Below, one piece after another: positions 36,901 to 44,568 of a stretch of 64,000 nt of DNA; position 1 is the stretch's first letter, and each line of letters starts with the position of its first letter. The notes under the pieces were generated by a model that saw nothing but the letters and a program-made list of their open reading frames with translations, ran no database searches and was not told the DNA's origin. The stretch lies in assembly GCA_016716085.1 (NCBI GenBank), contig JADJWY010000023.1, positions 558,001-622,000 of the forward strand, read 5' to 3'. Position numbers and translations under genes: made by a program. The stretch is from Hahellaceae bacterium. Lineage in GTDB: Bacteria > Pseudomonadota > Gammaproteobacteria > Pseudomonadales > Oleiphilaceae.

Positions 36901-37043
36901 TGAGGTGGAGCGACTTCCGGGTATTCTGAAATCGGCAGCGCCAGTACCGAAATCAGACCCGCTAAGGCAATGACGAGTGCGATGACAATCGCAAACCGGG
37001 GGCGCTCAATGAAAGTTTTACTGATCACGGGTGCTGCCCTCAC
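33891..37043 (-). CDS. RND multidrug efflux permease (HAE1 family)
   Basis: 1050 aa, normal length for AcrB/MexB-type inner-membrane pumps. Starts at GTG 37043 (or GTG 37028), overlapping the fusion-protein gene by 26 bases. Twelve membrane segments in two repeats; IERPRFAIVIALVIALAGLIS at the N-terminus; the proton-relay helix shows GIVVDDAILVVENTDRHL and a second helix 10 with GLAAKNAILIVEFA. The ISEYPEVAPP and GISTGEAMEEM porter segments are present. With the fusion protein it should export hydrophobic toxicants through a TolC-like channel encoded elsewhere. Confidence 0.94.
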   Translation of the reverse strand: MRAAPVISKTFIERPRFAIVIALVIALAGLISVLALPISEYPEVAPPQVKVQASWPGASATVMEESVGQVIEDAVNGVEGMEYMSSNSANDGSYSLTITFGVGADPDMALVRVQNRVKLAEPALPSEVRAQGLVIDKISPDILFTVNLYSPDGSLEEIFIANYALINIQSRLKRIPGVSDAKVFSAADYSMRLWLNPIAMNNLGVTTDDISNALKEQNVQAPAGKIGAPPFDGELSTEYTLQVKGRLKTKDEFENVILRVSDSGAVVRVRDVAQVELGQLGYTITGNFKNKPATVMAMYLSPGANALITGDAVKAALADMHESFPAGMEYEVGYDTTRYVQVAIQQVVISLLQAVGLVVLITFIFLGDWRPTLVPTVAIPVSLIGTFAIMLAMGMTINTVTLFGLVLAIGIVVDDAILVVENTDRHLRESPNMTPKEAVTRTMEEVSGPIVATTLVLLAVFTPVALLPGITGVMYNQFAVTICVAVILSSVCALTLSPAVASLVLRRSEKEAAWFAWFNRVFGRVTGGFSGLVGFLLARRVLVSGLFVALMTGLYFGAKALPGGFVPVEDKGVLILNVQLPDAASLSRTEKVMAKIQRILEEETAIESSTLLSGFSILAGAAQSNGGTGFIVLKHWQDRPGFNDISFAVAQRINARAYQEVPEALVQAFPPPSIPGMGLVGGLELAVEDTQGRSHEELAGAMQTLSAAANQSPLLRDAFTTFRANVPQYFIDIDREKAKTLQVPLSSIFATLQTQLGSAYVNDFSMYGQTYRVMMQAAPAYRSKLRDIQALHVKSTSGKLVPLSTLVTVDPTLGADVGTRYNLYRAAVLRANPALGISTGEAMEEMQRIADDVLPDGYQMEWTGMSYQEAKAGNQAVIAFLLALVFVYLFLVAQYESWSIPLAIILVVPIAVAGALFGLLAVGQIGIPQLGALDLFAQVGLVLLIGLAAKNAILIVEFAKERHERDGLGVQEAAAEAAHLRFRAVCMTALSFVLGILPLVLASGAGMFSQLSLGHTVFWGMLVALLVGTPFIPVFYSIVQSIRVRVKGAA

Positions 37044-38160
37044 TGGCCTCGGTCCCAGGTGCGTAGTCTTTCACAATGACGGGGTCACCGGGGCGTGCTT
37101 TTTGCACGCCACGCATCACAATGCGATCCCCCACTTCAAGACCTGACTGAATCAATACGTTCTCGCCAAACCGCTCCCCTGTGACCAGATTCTTTCGCGT
37201 CACTTTGCTTTCCGGGTCAATCGCCAGAACGTAAGGACCGCGCTGATCCACCTGCACAGCCGCTTGAGGCACCATCAATCCCATTAAAGGTTCTTTCAGG
37301 CGCAAAATCGCCTGAACAAACATGCCCGGCCGCAAAAAATCATCGGGGTTAGGAATGCGCGCACGAGTTTCAACCGTCCCGGTGCCGGGATCGACACGAT
37401 TCGAAAAATAATCCAGACCGCCGGTATGCGGATATTCCGAGCCATCCTGAAGCTGCACGGCAACGATAATATCTTCCTGCCTGATCTTACCCCCCGATTG
37501 CTTAACCTGCAGGATCACACGCTCCGGCAATTGAAAGACCACATCCATGTCATCTTGCCCGACCAGTGATGTCAGGGTACCGGATTGCTGGCTGACCACA
37601 TCGCCGACCGCCGGTACCGAGCGTCCCACCCGCCCGTCTTGTGGAGCACGGATCAGGGTATAATCCAGATCAACCCGGGCACTCTCCAGCGCCGCCTTCG
37701 CGCCCTCGACCTGTGCAATGGCCTCACGCGACTTGGTTTCCAGCGAATCATAATCAGATGCCGAGATATAACCATCTTTCACCAGTTTGCTGCCACGTTC
37801 GAAATTACGCGCAGCATTGACACGATTAGCCTCCGCTTTTGCCAGTTCCGCTTCGGCTTTGGACAACACGGCTTTATAGGGGGATGGATCAATCTGGAAA
37901 AGCGGATCTCCCGCCTTAACCTGATCACCCTCACGGAAATGAATTTTCAGCAATTTACCGGAAACCTGGGCCTGAATTGCCACATCACTGCGGGATTCAA
38001 TACGACCGTTGAAGCCACGCGAGGGCTTGTAAGGTTTTTCTGTCGCCGAAATCACAAAGACTTCAGGCACGGGTTTTTCACGGGCGGCTTTTTTATCACA
38101 ACCAGCAATAAACACGATCGAAATAAGCAAGGTAATCAGGGCGGATAAGGGTCGATTCAT
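37018..38160 (-). CDS. RND efflux periplasmic adaptor (lipoprotein)
   Basis: 380 aa from ATG 38160 with GGAG upstream; longer in-frame readings lack a start signal. Lipoprotein signal with lipobox IAGC (Cys ~21). Membrane-fusion architecture: barrel-sandwich hybrid around IQAQVSGKLLKIHFREGDQVKAG and YTLIRAPQDGRVGRSV with an alpha-hairpin between, then a beta-barrel region (NPDDFLRPGMFVQAIL). Operon with the permease downstream. No TetR-type regulator adjacent. Confidence 0.92.
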   Translation of the reverse strand: MNRPLSALITLLISIVFIAGCDKKAAREKPVPEVFVISATEKPYKPSRGFNGRIESRSDVAIQAQVSGKLLKIHFREGDQVKAGDPLFQIDPSPYKAVLSKAEAELAKAEANRVNAARNFERGSKLVKDGYISASDYDSLETKSREAIAQVEGAKAALESARVDLDYTLIRAPQDGRVGRSVPAVGDVVSQQSGTLTSLVGQDDMDVVFQLPERVILQVKQSGGKIRQEDIIVAVQLQDGSEYPHTGGLDYFSNRVDPGTGTVETRARIPNPDDFLRPGMFVQAILRLKEPLMGLMVPQAAVQVDQRGPYVLAIDPESKVTRKNLVTGERFGENVLIQSGLEVGDRIVMRGVQKARPGDPVIVKDYAPGTEASEGSTRDQ

Positions 38161-38325
38161 TTGGGCTCCAAAGCGGCACGTACGGTTCCAAAGCGGAGAA
38201 TCCAAGAGCATAAACGACCTCCCCGACGCCGTCCACGCCCAACTTCCTGGATGCACTCGCCTTCGTGATATCATGGCGGGTCTGCATTACACTTATATTT
38301 CCTGTTAAGCCTGGAGCGCGAAGGA

Positions 38326-39042
38326 ATGACCTATTGCTTAGGTGTCAAAATTAACAACGGTATCGTCATGATCTCGGACTCCCGCACCAGCGCGGGCGTC
38401 GACAATATCAGCACCTACAGCAAAATGTGGCGCTATGGCACCCCTGGACAACGCCAGTTTATCCTTTGCAGCGCAGGGAATCTTGCCACCACGCAATCAG
38501 TCATCGCTGCCATTGAGCGAGATATGCGCGTTGGCGCTCCCTGTAATTTGCTGACCGTGACAGATCTGCATGAAGCGGCCAACTATATCGGTTACCTGAA
38601 TGTAGAAAGCCAAAAAAAGAACACGGGCGGCGGCGCAGTCTTTGAAACGACCTTCTTGCTCGGCGGCGAAATACTGGGTACACCACCAGGACTCTACATG
38701 ATTTACTCTCAAGGGAATTGCATTGCCAGTTCCACTCAGGTGCCATTTTTGCAAATTGGCGAAATTAAATACGGCAAGCCCATACTGGATCGGGTTGTGC
38801 AGGCCGGCATGAGCCTGGAGCAGGCAGCCTTATGCGGCTTGATCTCGATGGATGCCACGCTGAAAAGTAATCTGACAGTGGGCCCGCCGATCGAGTTAGC
38901 GGTATTGGAGGCGGGGAATCTGCAACCGCCCCGCTACCAGATTTTTGATGAAGAAAGCCCTTACATGAGAAACCTGCGCCTCTCGTGGAACAAGTTGATG
39001 CAGGAAGCTTTTTTGCAGTTGCAGCCACCGGGTTGGAGTTGA
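38326..39042 (+). CDS. Anbu-type proteasome-related protease
   Basis: 238 aa, MTYCLGVKINNGIVMISDSR followed by AGVDNISTYSKMW: the Ntn-hydrolase (T1) fold of the Anbu/bacterial proteasome homologue, with Thr2 as likely nucleophile. Anbu genes usually sit with an ATP-grasp, an alpha-E and a transglutaminase-like gene; none is present here. Helical-spiral self-assembly and substrate are not well understood in the family. Confidence 0.85.
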   Translation: MTYCLGVKINNGIVMISDSRTSAGVDNISTYSKMWRYGTPGQRQFILCSAGNLATTQSVIAAIERDMRVGAPCNLLTVTDLHEAANYIGYLNVESQKKNTGGGAVFETTFLLGGEILGTPPGLYMIYSQGNCIASSTQVPFLQIGEIKYGKPILDRVVQAGMSLEQAALCGLISMDATLKSNLTVGPPIELAVLEAGNLQPPRYQIFDEESPYMRNLRLSWNKLMQEAFLQLQPPGWS

Positions 39043-39733
39043 GTATCAGGAGATATCAAGAAAGCTTATTGCTCTACCAGCTCAACTCTTCGGTTTTGCG
39101 CCCGCCCCTCATCGGTCGTATTGCTGCCTACCGGCGCGAGATTTGCCACCCCTTGCGCATTTAACCGGCCAGACGAAATCTGATACTGGTTAACCAAAGC
39201 TGCTACCACGGCGTTTGCGCGATCCTGGGCGAGTTTAAGGTTCAGATTAAAATCCCCCTGGTTATCTGTATGCCCCATCACGAATACGTTTTTGTTCGGG
39301 TTACCCTTCAAAAATTTGGCCATTTCATCCAGCTGTGATTTAGATTCGGGTTTAATCTCCGACTTGCCAGTATCGAAATGCACGCCGTTGAGGGCGACCT
39401 TTCCTTGCGCCTTTAGACTGGCCGAGATGGTATCACTGGTTTTCAAACCATTCAGATCAATGGCAACCTGACCAAGGGGCATCTCTTCAGGCTGAACGAT
39501 TTGAATATATGTGATGGCAATATCGCTTGAATAATGCTTGTCCGAAGTAATCACCAGATGCGCAGTCTTCCCCCCACGGAGAGCGTTCCCACACTCATCT
39601 GTTGAAATTGGCCATGCTCTCCAAATATATTTCCGCCGTTATCGACACGGTAAAGAACCTCCGTCAAGGCAGGATTCTCATTCACGGCTTCGTCAAAATT
39701 CAAAACGCGCACTTCCTCCATACCAGGGCTTAG

Positions 39734-40959
39734 TGTACTGGTCAACCTAAACCGGACACTTTTATTTGAGAGTTTTCATATCGGATCGGAGACATCCGCC
39801 GTTGGCTGAATGCAGTCGATCCTGATTGTAATACTTCATATAAGACGAAACGTCCTGCTTCATGTGCGCACGTGTAGGCTGGAATCTTTCAGTATCCAGT
39901 CATGCTTCAAGCTGCCAAAGAATCGCTCGACCACAGCGTTATCCCAGCATGCTCCACGTCTCCCATCGACGAACGAATGCCAAAACCTTCCAATAGATCC
40001 CGAAACTTTTCGATGTGTTTGGCAGCCTCGATCGCTATGAAGACCAAGCCCCCTTGGCGGCTGGCGCAGGTTGATTGCCTTCAGCATCGCCCGATAGATC
40101 AAGTCTGTCGTCATGCGCTTATCGACATGCCAACCCACAATCCTTCTGGAGTATAAATCCATGACAACCGCCAAATACATCCATCCTTCAGCTGTTCGCA
40201 GGTAAGTGATATGCCCGCCCAGACTTGGTTTTGCCAAGCGGATTGAAGTTCTGGTTCAACAGATTATCCGCCACCGCATGGTGATGCTTACGTTTCGTCG
40301 TGTTCTTGTAAGCAATGCGCTGCCTGCAACAAGATTGAGTTTCCTCATCAATCGCCGAACCCGCTCACGGCCAATCGAATAGCCTTCTTCACGTAATTTC
40401 TTTGCCAACTCGTGGCTACCCCAGGCTCTGCCGACTACTTTGGAAGAGCACCTTCAGACGCCGGTACAGCTGCAGCGTTTCGGCATTGATCACTTTGGCT
40501 GGTCGTGTCTTCCAGTCATAAAACGCCGATACGCTGACCTGCATCACCTTGCAGAGCGCACGAACCGGATATTTGACCGATTCGGCCTCAACAAAGCGAT
40601 ACCTTATTTCATTTCTTTCGCGAAGAAGGCTGAAGCCTTTTTAAAATTTCTTTTTCCATACGCAAATTCTTTACTTCCTTGCGCAGGCGTTTCAGCTCAT
40701 CACGCTCGTCTTCCGATAAACCTTTCCAGAAGCTTGCTCTTCGATCTGCTGTTTCCAGCGATAGAGCATGTTGGTCCCTATACCCAGCGACTTGGCGGCT
40801 TCTGGAACGGAATAACCCTGTTCCAGAACGAGCGCCACGGCCTCTTCTTTAAATTCCTTCGGATACGATTTATATGTACGCTTCTCGCTCATAACGACAC
40901 CTTTTTGATTGAAGTTGATTGTCTCTCAAAAAAGTGTCCGGCTCTATTAGACCACTACA
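39734..40959 (-). mobile_element. IS3-family insertion sequence
   Basis: 1226 bp. Ends TGTACTGGTC (39734) and, read from the other strand at 40959, TGTAGTGGTC, continuing with matching CCGGACACTTTT blocks. A 3-bp target duplication TAG flanks it (39731-39733 and 40960-40962). It inserted in the DUF4892/OmpA gene. Two transposase reading frames on the minus strand are both broken. Confidence 0.9.
39860..40892 (-). pseudogene. IS3-family transposase OrfA/OrfB, frameshifted
   Basis: OrfA starts at ATG 40892 (MSEKRTYKSYPKEFKEEAV) with a helix-turn-helix (YSVPEAAKSLGIGTNMLYRW) and loses frame near EEQASGK; the true continuation (DERDELKRLRKEVKNLRMEK leucine zipper) is in the next frame. OrfB is visible as a DDE integrase with YLAVVMDLYSRRIVGWHVD, GLGLHSDRG and ACWDNAVVERFFGSLK, again with internal frame breaks near 40250 and 40000. 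Not functional as written. Confidence 0.85.
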
Positions 40960-41463
40960 TAGGCCGTAAGAAGTCGATTGGCATTCATCCTCACCAGAGC
41001 AACCAAACGTTTCCTGATACCCTGCGGCTTTTAGTGCGGTAAGGTAGTTTTTCTGAACTTCGTAAGGACGCTTTCCAGGAGGCGCCAGGTATAGCAGACG
41101 GGTAATTTCGCCATCTACCTTGAGCGGCTTGTCCAGTTCATTCGCGCCAACCAGCCCAACCTTCGAGGGGAAGGTCGCCACATCAAAATCAACATGTTGG
41201 TACCCTACGAGCCACGATCCCGTGAAACGATGGATCAAAGGATGATCCTTGCTGCCCTCGACATCCCTGGAGTTCCAGTCAAGCCCAAAAGCAGCGCCTG
41301 AAAGAACACACAGCAGCGAGAATTGAAGCACTTTTTTTACAGTTACCAGAGTCTGTGGGGACATTTTTCTTTCCTTAAAAAATGAAACCGGGCGAAAGAG
41401 CGCATCATAAATGGGGCTGAACAGTCTCGTAAATATCGATAGAAGAATATAGTTAGCCAGACC

Positions 41464-41525
41464 GGGTGTTCAGCGGTGACGTCGAGGTAACGTCCGCTTT
41501 CCAGCCTGAGGTGCCTTCAGGCTGG
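41464..41525. other. Paired hairpins in a 268-bp gap
   Basis: Between the OmpA-family gene start (41364) and the toxin-antitoxin pair (41632) there is no gene. It has AGCGG-tg-ACGT pairing with ACGT-CCGCT (~41472-41498) and CCAGCCTGA/TCAGGCTGG (41501-41509 and 41517-41525). No T tract. Could be a terminator pair or a REP-like element; promoters for both flanking genes should also lie in this gap. Confidence 0.35.
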
Positions 41526-41631
41526 GGTAGCCAGGATCACTCACTGATGTTCAATTTCGTTTGTATCGATAAAATAATTAGGTCACAAGGTCGATTGTCT
41601 CAGCCAAATACCATATGGCATAATAAGCCAC

Positions 41632-41934
41632 ATGAATGCTGAACTGTTATTTAGTGACAAGTACATTTATGCCGACGGGGCGATACGGGAGATGGTGATC
41701 TGGCGTCTCCCTTTACCTGATTCAGAAAGACCTCATGGGTTGAAATATCGTTTGTATTATGGAAAGTCCGGGAGGTGCCTTGTTCGTTACGACAATGAGC
41801 GGGGAAAAGGCGATCACCGCCACTATTGGCGCAGTCTTGCTGGAGAACTAGAAAAGGAATACGTCTGGCACTCTGTCGAGCGGCTTATTGAAGATTTCCG
41901 TACAGACATCGAGCGTATTCGGGGAGGTAAATGA
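41632..41934 (+). CDS. DUF6516-like protein, probable toxin
   Basis: 100 aa: MNAELLFSDKYIYADGAIREMVIWRLP, then GLKYRLYYGKSGRCLVRYDNERGKGDHRHY. This pattern is that of DUF6516 proteins, which are regularly encoded before a HVO_A0114-type winged-helix protein and treated as toxins of a toxin-antitoxin pair. The ATGATG of the next gene overlaps its stop. Toxic activity is inferred from arrangement. Confidence 0.65.
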   Translation: MNAELLFSDKYIYADGAIREMVIWRLPLPDSERPHGLKYRLYYGKSGRCLVRYDNERGKGDHRHYWRSLAGELEKEYVWHSVERLIEDFRTDIERIRGGK

Positions 41935-42296
41935 TGAGCAAAAAGAGTATCCACATTGGGGTTGAAGGGCCTGAAGCGAGCTTTACGCGTTTTGTCGAAG
42001 CATGGAAAGAGGCCGATCGTATTCGAGCTGACGAGGCGCAAGTACGCCTCAATTTTGAGGATCTGAGTATGCTTCTGGCTCTGCTCACGCCCAAGCGCAT
42101 GGAGCTACTCAAAGTGCTCCGACGTAACGGTGCTTCAAGTATCAGAGAGTTGTCCAAACTTCTGAACAGGGACTACAAGAATGTCCACGCTGATGCCCAG
42201 GCATTAATGGCGGGAGGACTCATCGAGAAAACCGATTCAGGGTCCGTCATTGCGCCCTGGGATGTAATCGACGCGCACCTGAATCTGGTTGCATAG
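41931..42296 (+). CDS. HVO_A0114-like winged-helix protein, probable antitoxin
   Basis: 121 aa from ATG 41931 (or 41934). The C-terminal winged helix is MELLKVLRRNGASSIRELSKLLNRDYKNVHADAQALMAGGLIEK, as in HVO_A0114-family regulators. It is translationally coupled to the DUF6516-like gene, the standard layout of this pair. It should bind DNA and autoregulate the operon. Confidence 0.7.
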   Translation: MMSKKSIHIGVEGPEASFTRFVEAWKEADRIRADEAQVRLNFEDLSMLLALLTPKRMELLKVLRRNGASSIRELSKLLNRDYKNVHADAQALMAGGLIEKTDSGSVIAPWDVIDAHLNLVA

Positions 42297-42314
42297 CATC
42301 TAACAGATTCCACG

Positions 42315-43289
42315 TTAGCGTTCCTGCAGAATTAACCAGCAATAATTATCCGTGGTCGGATTATGCGGGTCGAACACAGCGGCCTCGAAATCCTCCGCCA
42401 GGTGAAAGGAGTTCACTAAAGTCTCCATTACCCGTTTACTCGTCAAGGCTTTGGCACAGGCACGAAATTCCTCGTCAGCGCGCTTGGCTGTTTCGTCATC
42501 TGCTTCGTCTTCATCCTGATCTTCAGTGAGCGAATGGTAGGGCGCGTCGTAGTATCCCTTCATTTGCTGAATCAGATCCTGTGCATACGGCCATGAACCA
42601 CAAGGTGATCCGGTAAAGTCAAAATAACGCCATTGGTCCATTTGCCATTTACCTACCCCCTCGTTTTCCTTATCGGTTAGTAGGGATAAATAGAGGTAGC
42701 CATACTGGGGGTACCAGTCCAATGCAATGGCATGGAGGGTATCAAACTGCAATTGCGAACGAACGCTGCCTAACTCAAGCACAATTCGTCGGCTTAATTC
42801 TTCGACAAACGGCCCCTCGTCGAAATGAAAACCGACCGCGCACGCATCTTCGTCGTCCAACGCTTCTGGCATGCGTGGCATCCCCATGGCGAGTGTGCTG
42901 AACACGCGACCGTTGAATACAGGGATTTGTACTTTTGCCTCGCCACTTACAATTTTGACGAACCAGGCCGTTTCACGCCCATCTACGGTTTTCAAATAGA
43001 CAATGTGTTCAAGCGGGGAATCAAAGTACGCCAACCCTCCATACGGCAGGGCTATGCCAGGTTGAAACCGACGAATCTGATACTGTTGAACTTCGGCACC
43101 AAAACCGTGCTCTATGCTCTGTCGGTAAGTATCTACTTCAAAGCAGTTATGCTGGGTACGCCGCTTTAAGTCACGTTCAAGATAGGTGCTATCGAGTCTT
43201 GCCTGGTCCCCAGACCGAAGGCTGGCAATGCGTGTTTGCACCAGCGTTTCAATCAGACGCTGACTTTCAGAATCCATCGGCGCAATCAA
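42315..43289 (-). CDS. Hypothetical protein in the toxin neighbourhood
   Basis: 324 aa from TTG 43289, which has GGAG eight bases upstream; ATG 43277 is the alternative. Soluble, mixed alpha/beta, aromatic-rich middle (ALDWYPQYGYLYLSLL), and a very acidic insert (EDQDEDEADDETAK) near 255-270. No motif I recognise. It is the last gene of the minus-strand set toxin-immunity-43309-42315 and could be a second immunity-type protein. Confidence 0.6.
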   Translation of the reverse strand: MIAPMDSESQRLIETLVQTRIASLRSGDQARLDSTYLERDLKRRTQHNCFEVDTYRQSIEHGFGAEVQQYQIRRFQPGIALPYGGLAYFDSPLEHIVYLKTVDGRETAWFVKIVSGEAKVQIPVFNGRVFSTLAMGMPRMPEALDDEDACAVGFHFDEGPFVEELSRRIVLELGSVRSQLQFDTLHAIALDWYPQYGYLYLSLLTDKENEGVGKWQMDQWRYFDFTGSPCGSWPYAQDLIQQMKGYYDAPYHSLTEDQDEDEADDETAKRADEEFRACAKALTSKRVMETLVNSFHLAEDFEAAVFDPHNPTTDNYCWLILQER

Positions 43290-43308
43290 AGGTTCTTCTC
43301 CATGAAAA

Positions 43309-43974
43309 TTAATTGTCCGAGGCCTTTAGCAGGTAGCCGGTTTTGATCCAGCTTCGCCGGATCACATGCTCCAGTGCCGGTAACGTATTCGCTTGCGTGA
43401 CGACCGCCATGAAAATCAGGCCTTCGCCGGGCGAATCAGTTCTTCTCAAGCTCTGGGGAGGGCGCTCACCTTGCATCAGAAACAACTGAATATCCGCTGC
43501 ACCCTCGATAGCCCCCTTGGATACCAAGGAATACCCGCTCAAATCACCGCGCTGTTCGTATTTGAGGTTCGCCGGTATTAATACATCAGACGGAATCCGA
43601 TAGCGAGCGCCCAGGGCCTTGAAAATGCGCGCCACGGCTTCAATGGTCTCGCGCTCGGAGGTCGGATAGCGCCCGTTTTCCAGGGTTAAATCTTCCATTC
43701 GTACATCCGGCATTGACACGAAATGCAACTCTGCCATCGGAAAATAGTTCGGCGGACTTTTGGCAACAACCGTTGCATATTTCCCGGAGGGATTTGGCTC
43801 CAAAACAACCTGCCAGGCAGGCTCTGCGTCAGTCGCGATGCGTAGACCGATTTCCGGAAAATCGTGAAACTCAACCGGCCGGGGTTCCGGATACCAATTG
43901 GGATGTTGAGCATTGGCAATCAGGGTCAACAGGCAAAGCCCGGTCGCCAGAATGGCGTATTTAACCTTATTCAC
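43309..43974 (-). CDS. Hypothetical exported protein
   Basis: 221 aa with a clear Sec signal (VKYAILATGLCLLTLIANAQ). The mature part has PEIGLRIATDAEPAWQVVLEPN and a C-terminal RRSWIKTGYLLKA. Its ATG overlaps the stop of the immunity gene by 4 bases, so the two are coupled. Periplasmic, function unknown; might be a periplasmic immunity or adaptor protein for the toxin upstream. Confidence 0.6.
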   Translation of the reverse strand: MNKVKYAILATGLCLLTLIANAQHPNWYPEPRPVEFHDFPEIGLRIATDAEPAWQVVLEPNPSGKYATVVAKSPPNYFPMAELHFVSMPDVRMEDLTLENGRYPTSERETIEAVARIFKALGARYRIPSDVLIPANLKYEQRGDLSGYSLVSKGAIEGAADIQLFLMQGERPPQSLRRTDSPGEGLIFMAVVTQANTLPALEHVIRRSWIKTGYLLKASDN

Positions 43975-44537
43975 GGCCGCCCACTGAATTCGTTAATCGG
44001 GCAAAACTCTACCCCGGTGATCCCTTCCTCTTTGAACCGCTGTACCAGGCTGTCTTTGACGAAGATTAGTTCGGAATCCAGACAGCGAACCATAGGGCCG
44101 TAGTCAGCAAGCTCGTTTACTACAACCTTCAGCACCTCATTAATATTGCGAGAGAGGTTATTCGCTCGCACATAAATGCTATTTTCAAGATCTAAAAAGT
44201 GCTTCTTGATTGAAAAATCGACAAAACAATATGGCAGAACCTGATTTTTTTTTGAATTCATTTGAAAGGGAAAATAGTGGGCGGCAACGCCTGCATCAAT
44301 CAGTACCTTTTTAGCTTTCTCATTTACAGTCAATAGCGGCGGGGAATAGAGAAAATCACCCAATGTCTTTTTCAAATCGTGAGAAAGCCTCCTTAAGGGA
44401 ACCTCTGTGTAAGGCACATCCTCAAACAGATAAAGTAGCCTATCTACCTCATCCCAAACCGGATCTTCTTCGTCATCCAAGCAAATCATATCAATTGCAA
44501 AAGCATCGGATTTGGGTCTTTGCATAATTTTGTACAT
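43971..44537 (-). CDS. Probable immunity protein (Imm11/DUF1629-like)
   Basis: 188 aa cytoplasmic protein. The C-terminus VKDSLVQRFKEEGITGVEFCPI follows the Imm11/Imm43-type ending found in immunity proteins, and the gene starts 31 bases after the polymorphic toxin gene, the normal place for the cognate immunity gene. Acidic N-terminal half. Family match is from pattern memory, so moderate. Confidence 0.65.
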   Translation of the reverse strand: MYKIMQRPKSDAFAIDMICLDDEEDPVWDEVDRLLYLFEDVPYTEVPLRRLSHDLKKTLGDFLYSPPLLTVNEKAKKVLIDAGVAAHYFPFQMNSKKNQVLPYCFVDFSIKKHFLDLENSIYVRANNLSRNINEVLKVVVNELADYGPMVRCLDSELIFVKDSLVQRFKEEGITGVEFCPINEFSGRP

Positions 44538-44568
44538 TACTTCACCTTAGTCTGCAGGTCATTGACAT

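Larger units (their letters stand above)
39066..41364 (-). pseudogene. DUF4892/OmpA-family protein split by IS3 and frameshift
   Basis: The 5' part (41364-40960, exactly 135 codons) has a signal peptide (KVLQFSLLCVLSGAAFG) and a DUF4892-like domain (HPLIHRFTGSWLVGYQHVDFD, ITRLLYLAPPGKRPYEV). Skipping the IS and one TAG copy, reading resumes in frame at 39730 with SPGMEEVRVLNFDEAV. A second break lies in a run of six G (39570-39575): adding one G restores ...GKTAHLVITSDKHY... and joins the OmpA C-terminal domain (HFDTGKSEIKPESKSQLDE, MGHTDNQGDFNLNLKLAQDRA), ending at 39066. Ancestral length ~356 aa; peptidoglycan-binding envelope protein. Confidence 0.85.

Noticed and set aside
41632..42296. 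tRNA or small RNA genes in the gaps of the accessory region
   Set aside because: Scanned for cloverleaf-like and CCA-ended structures by eye; none convincing.
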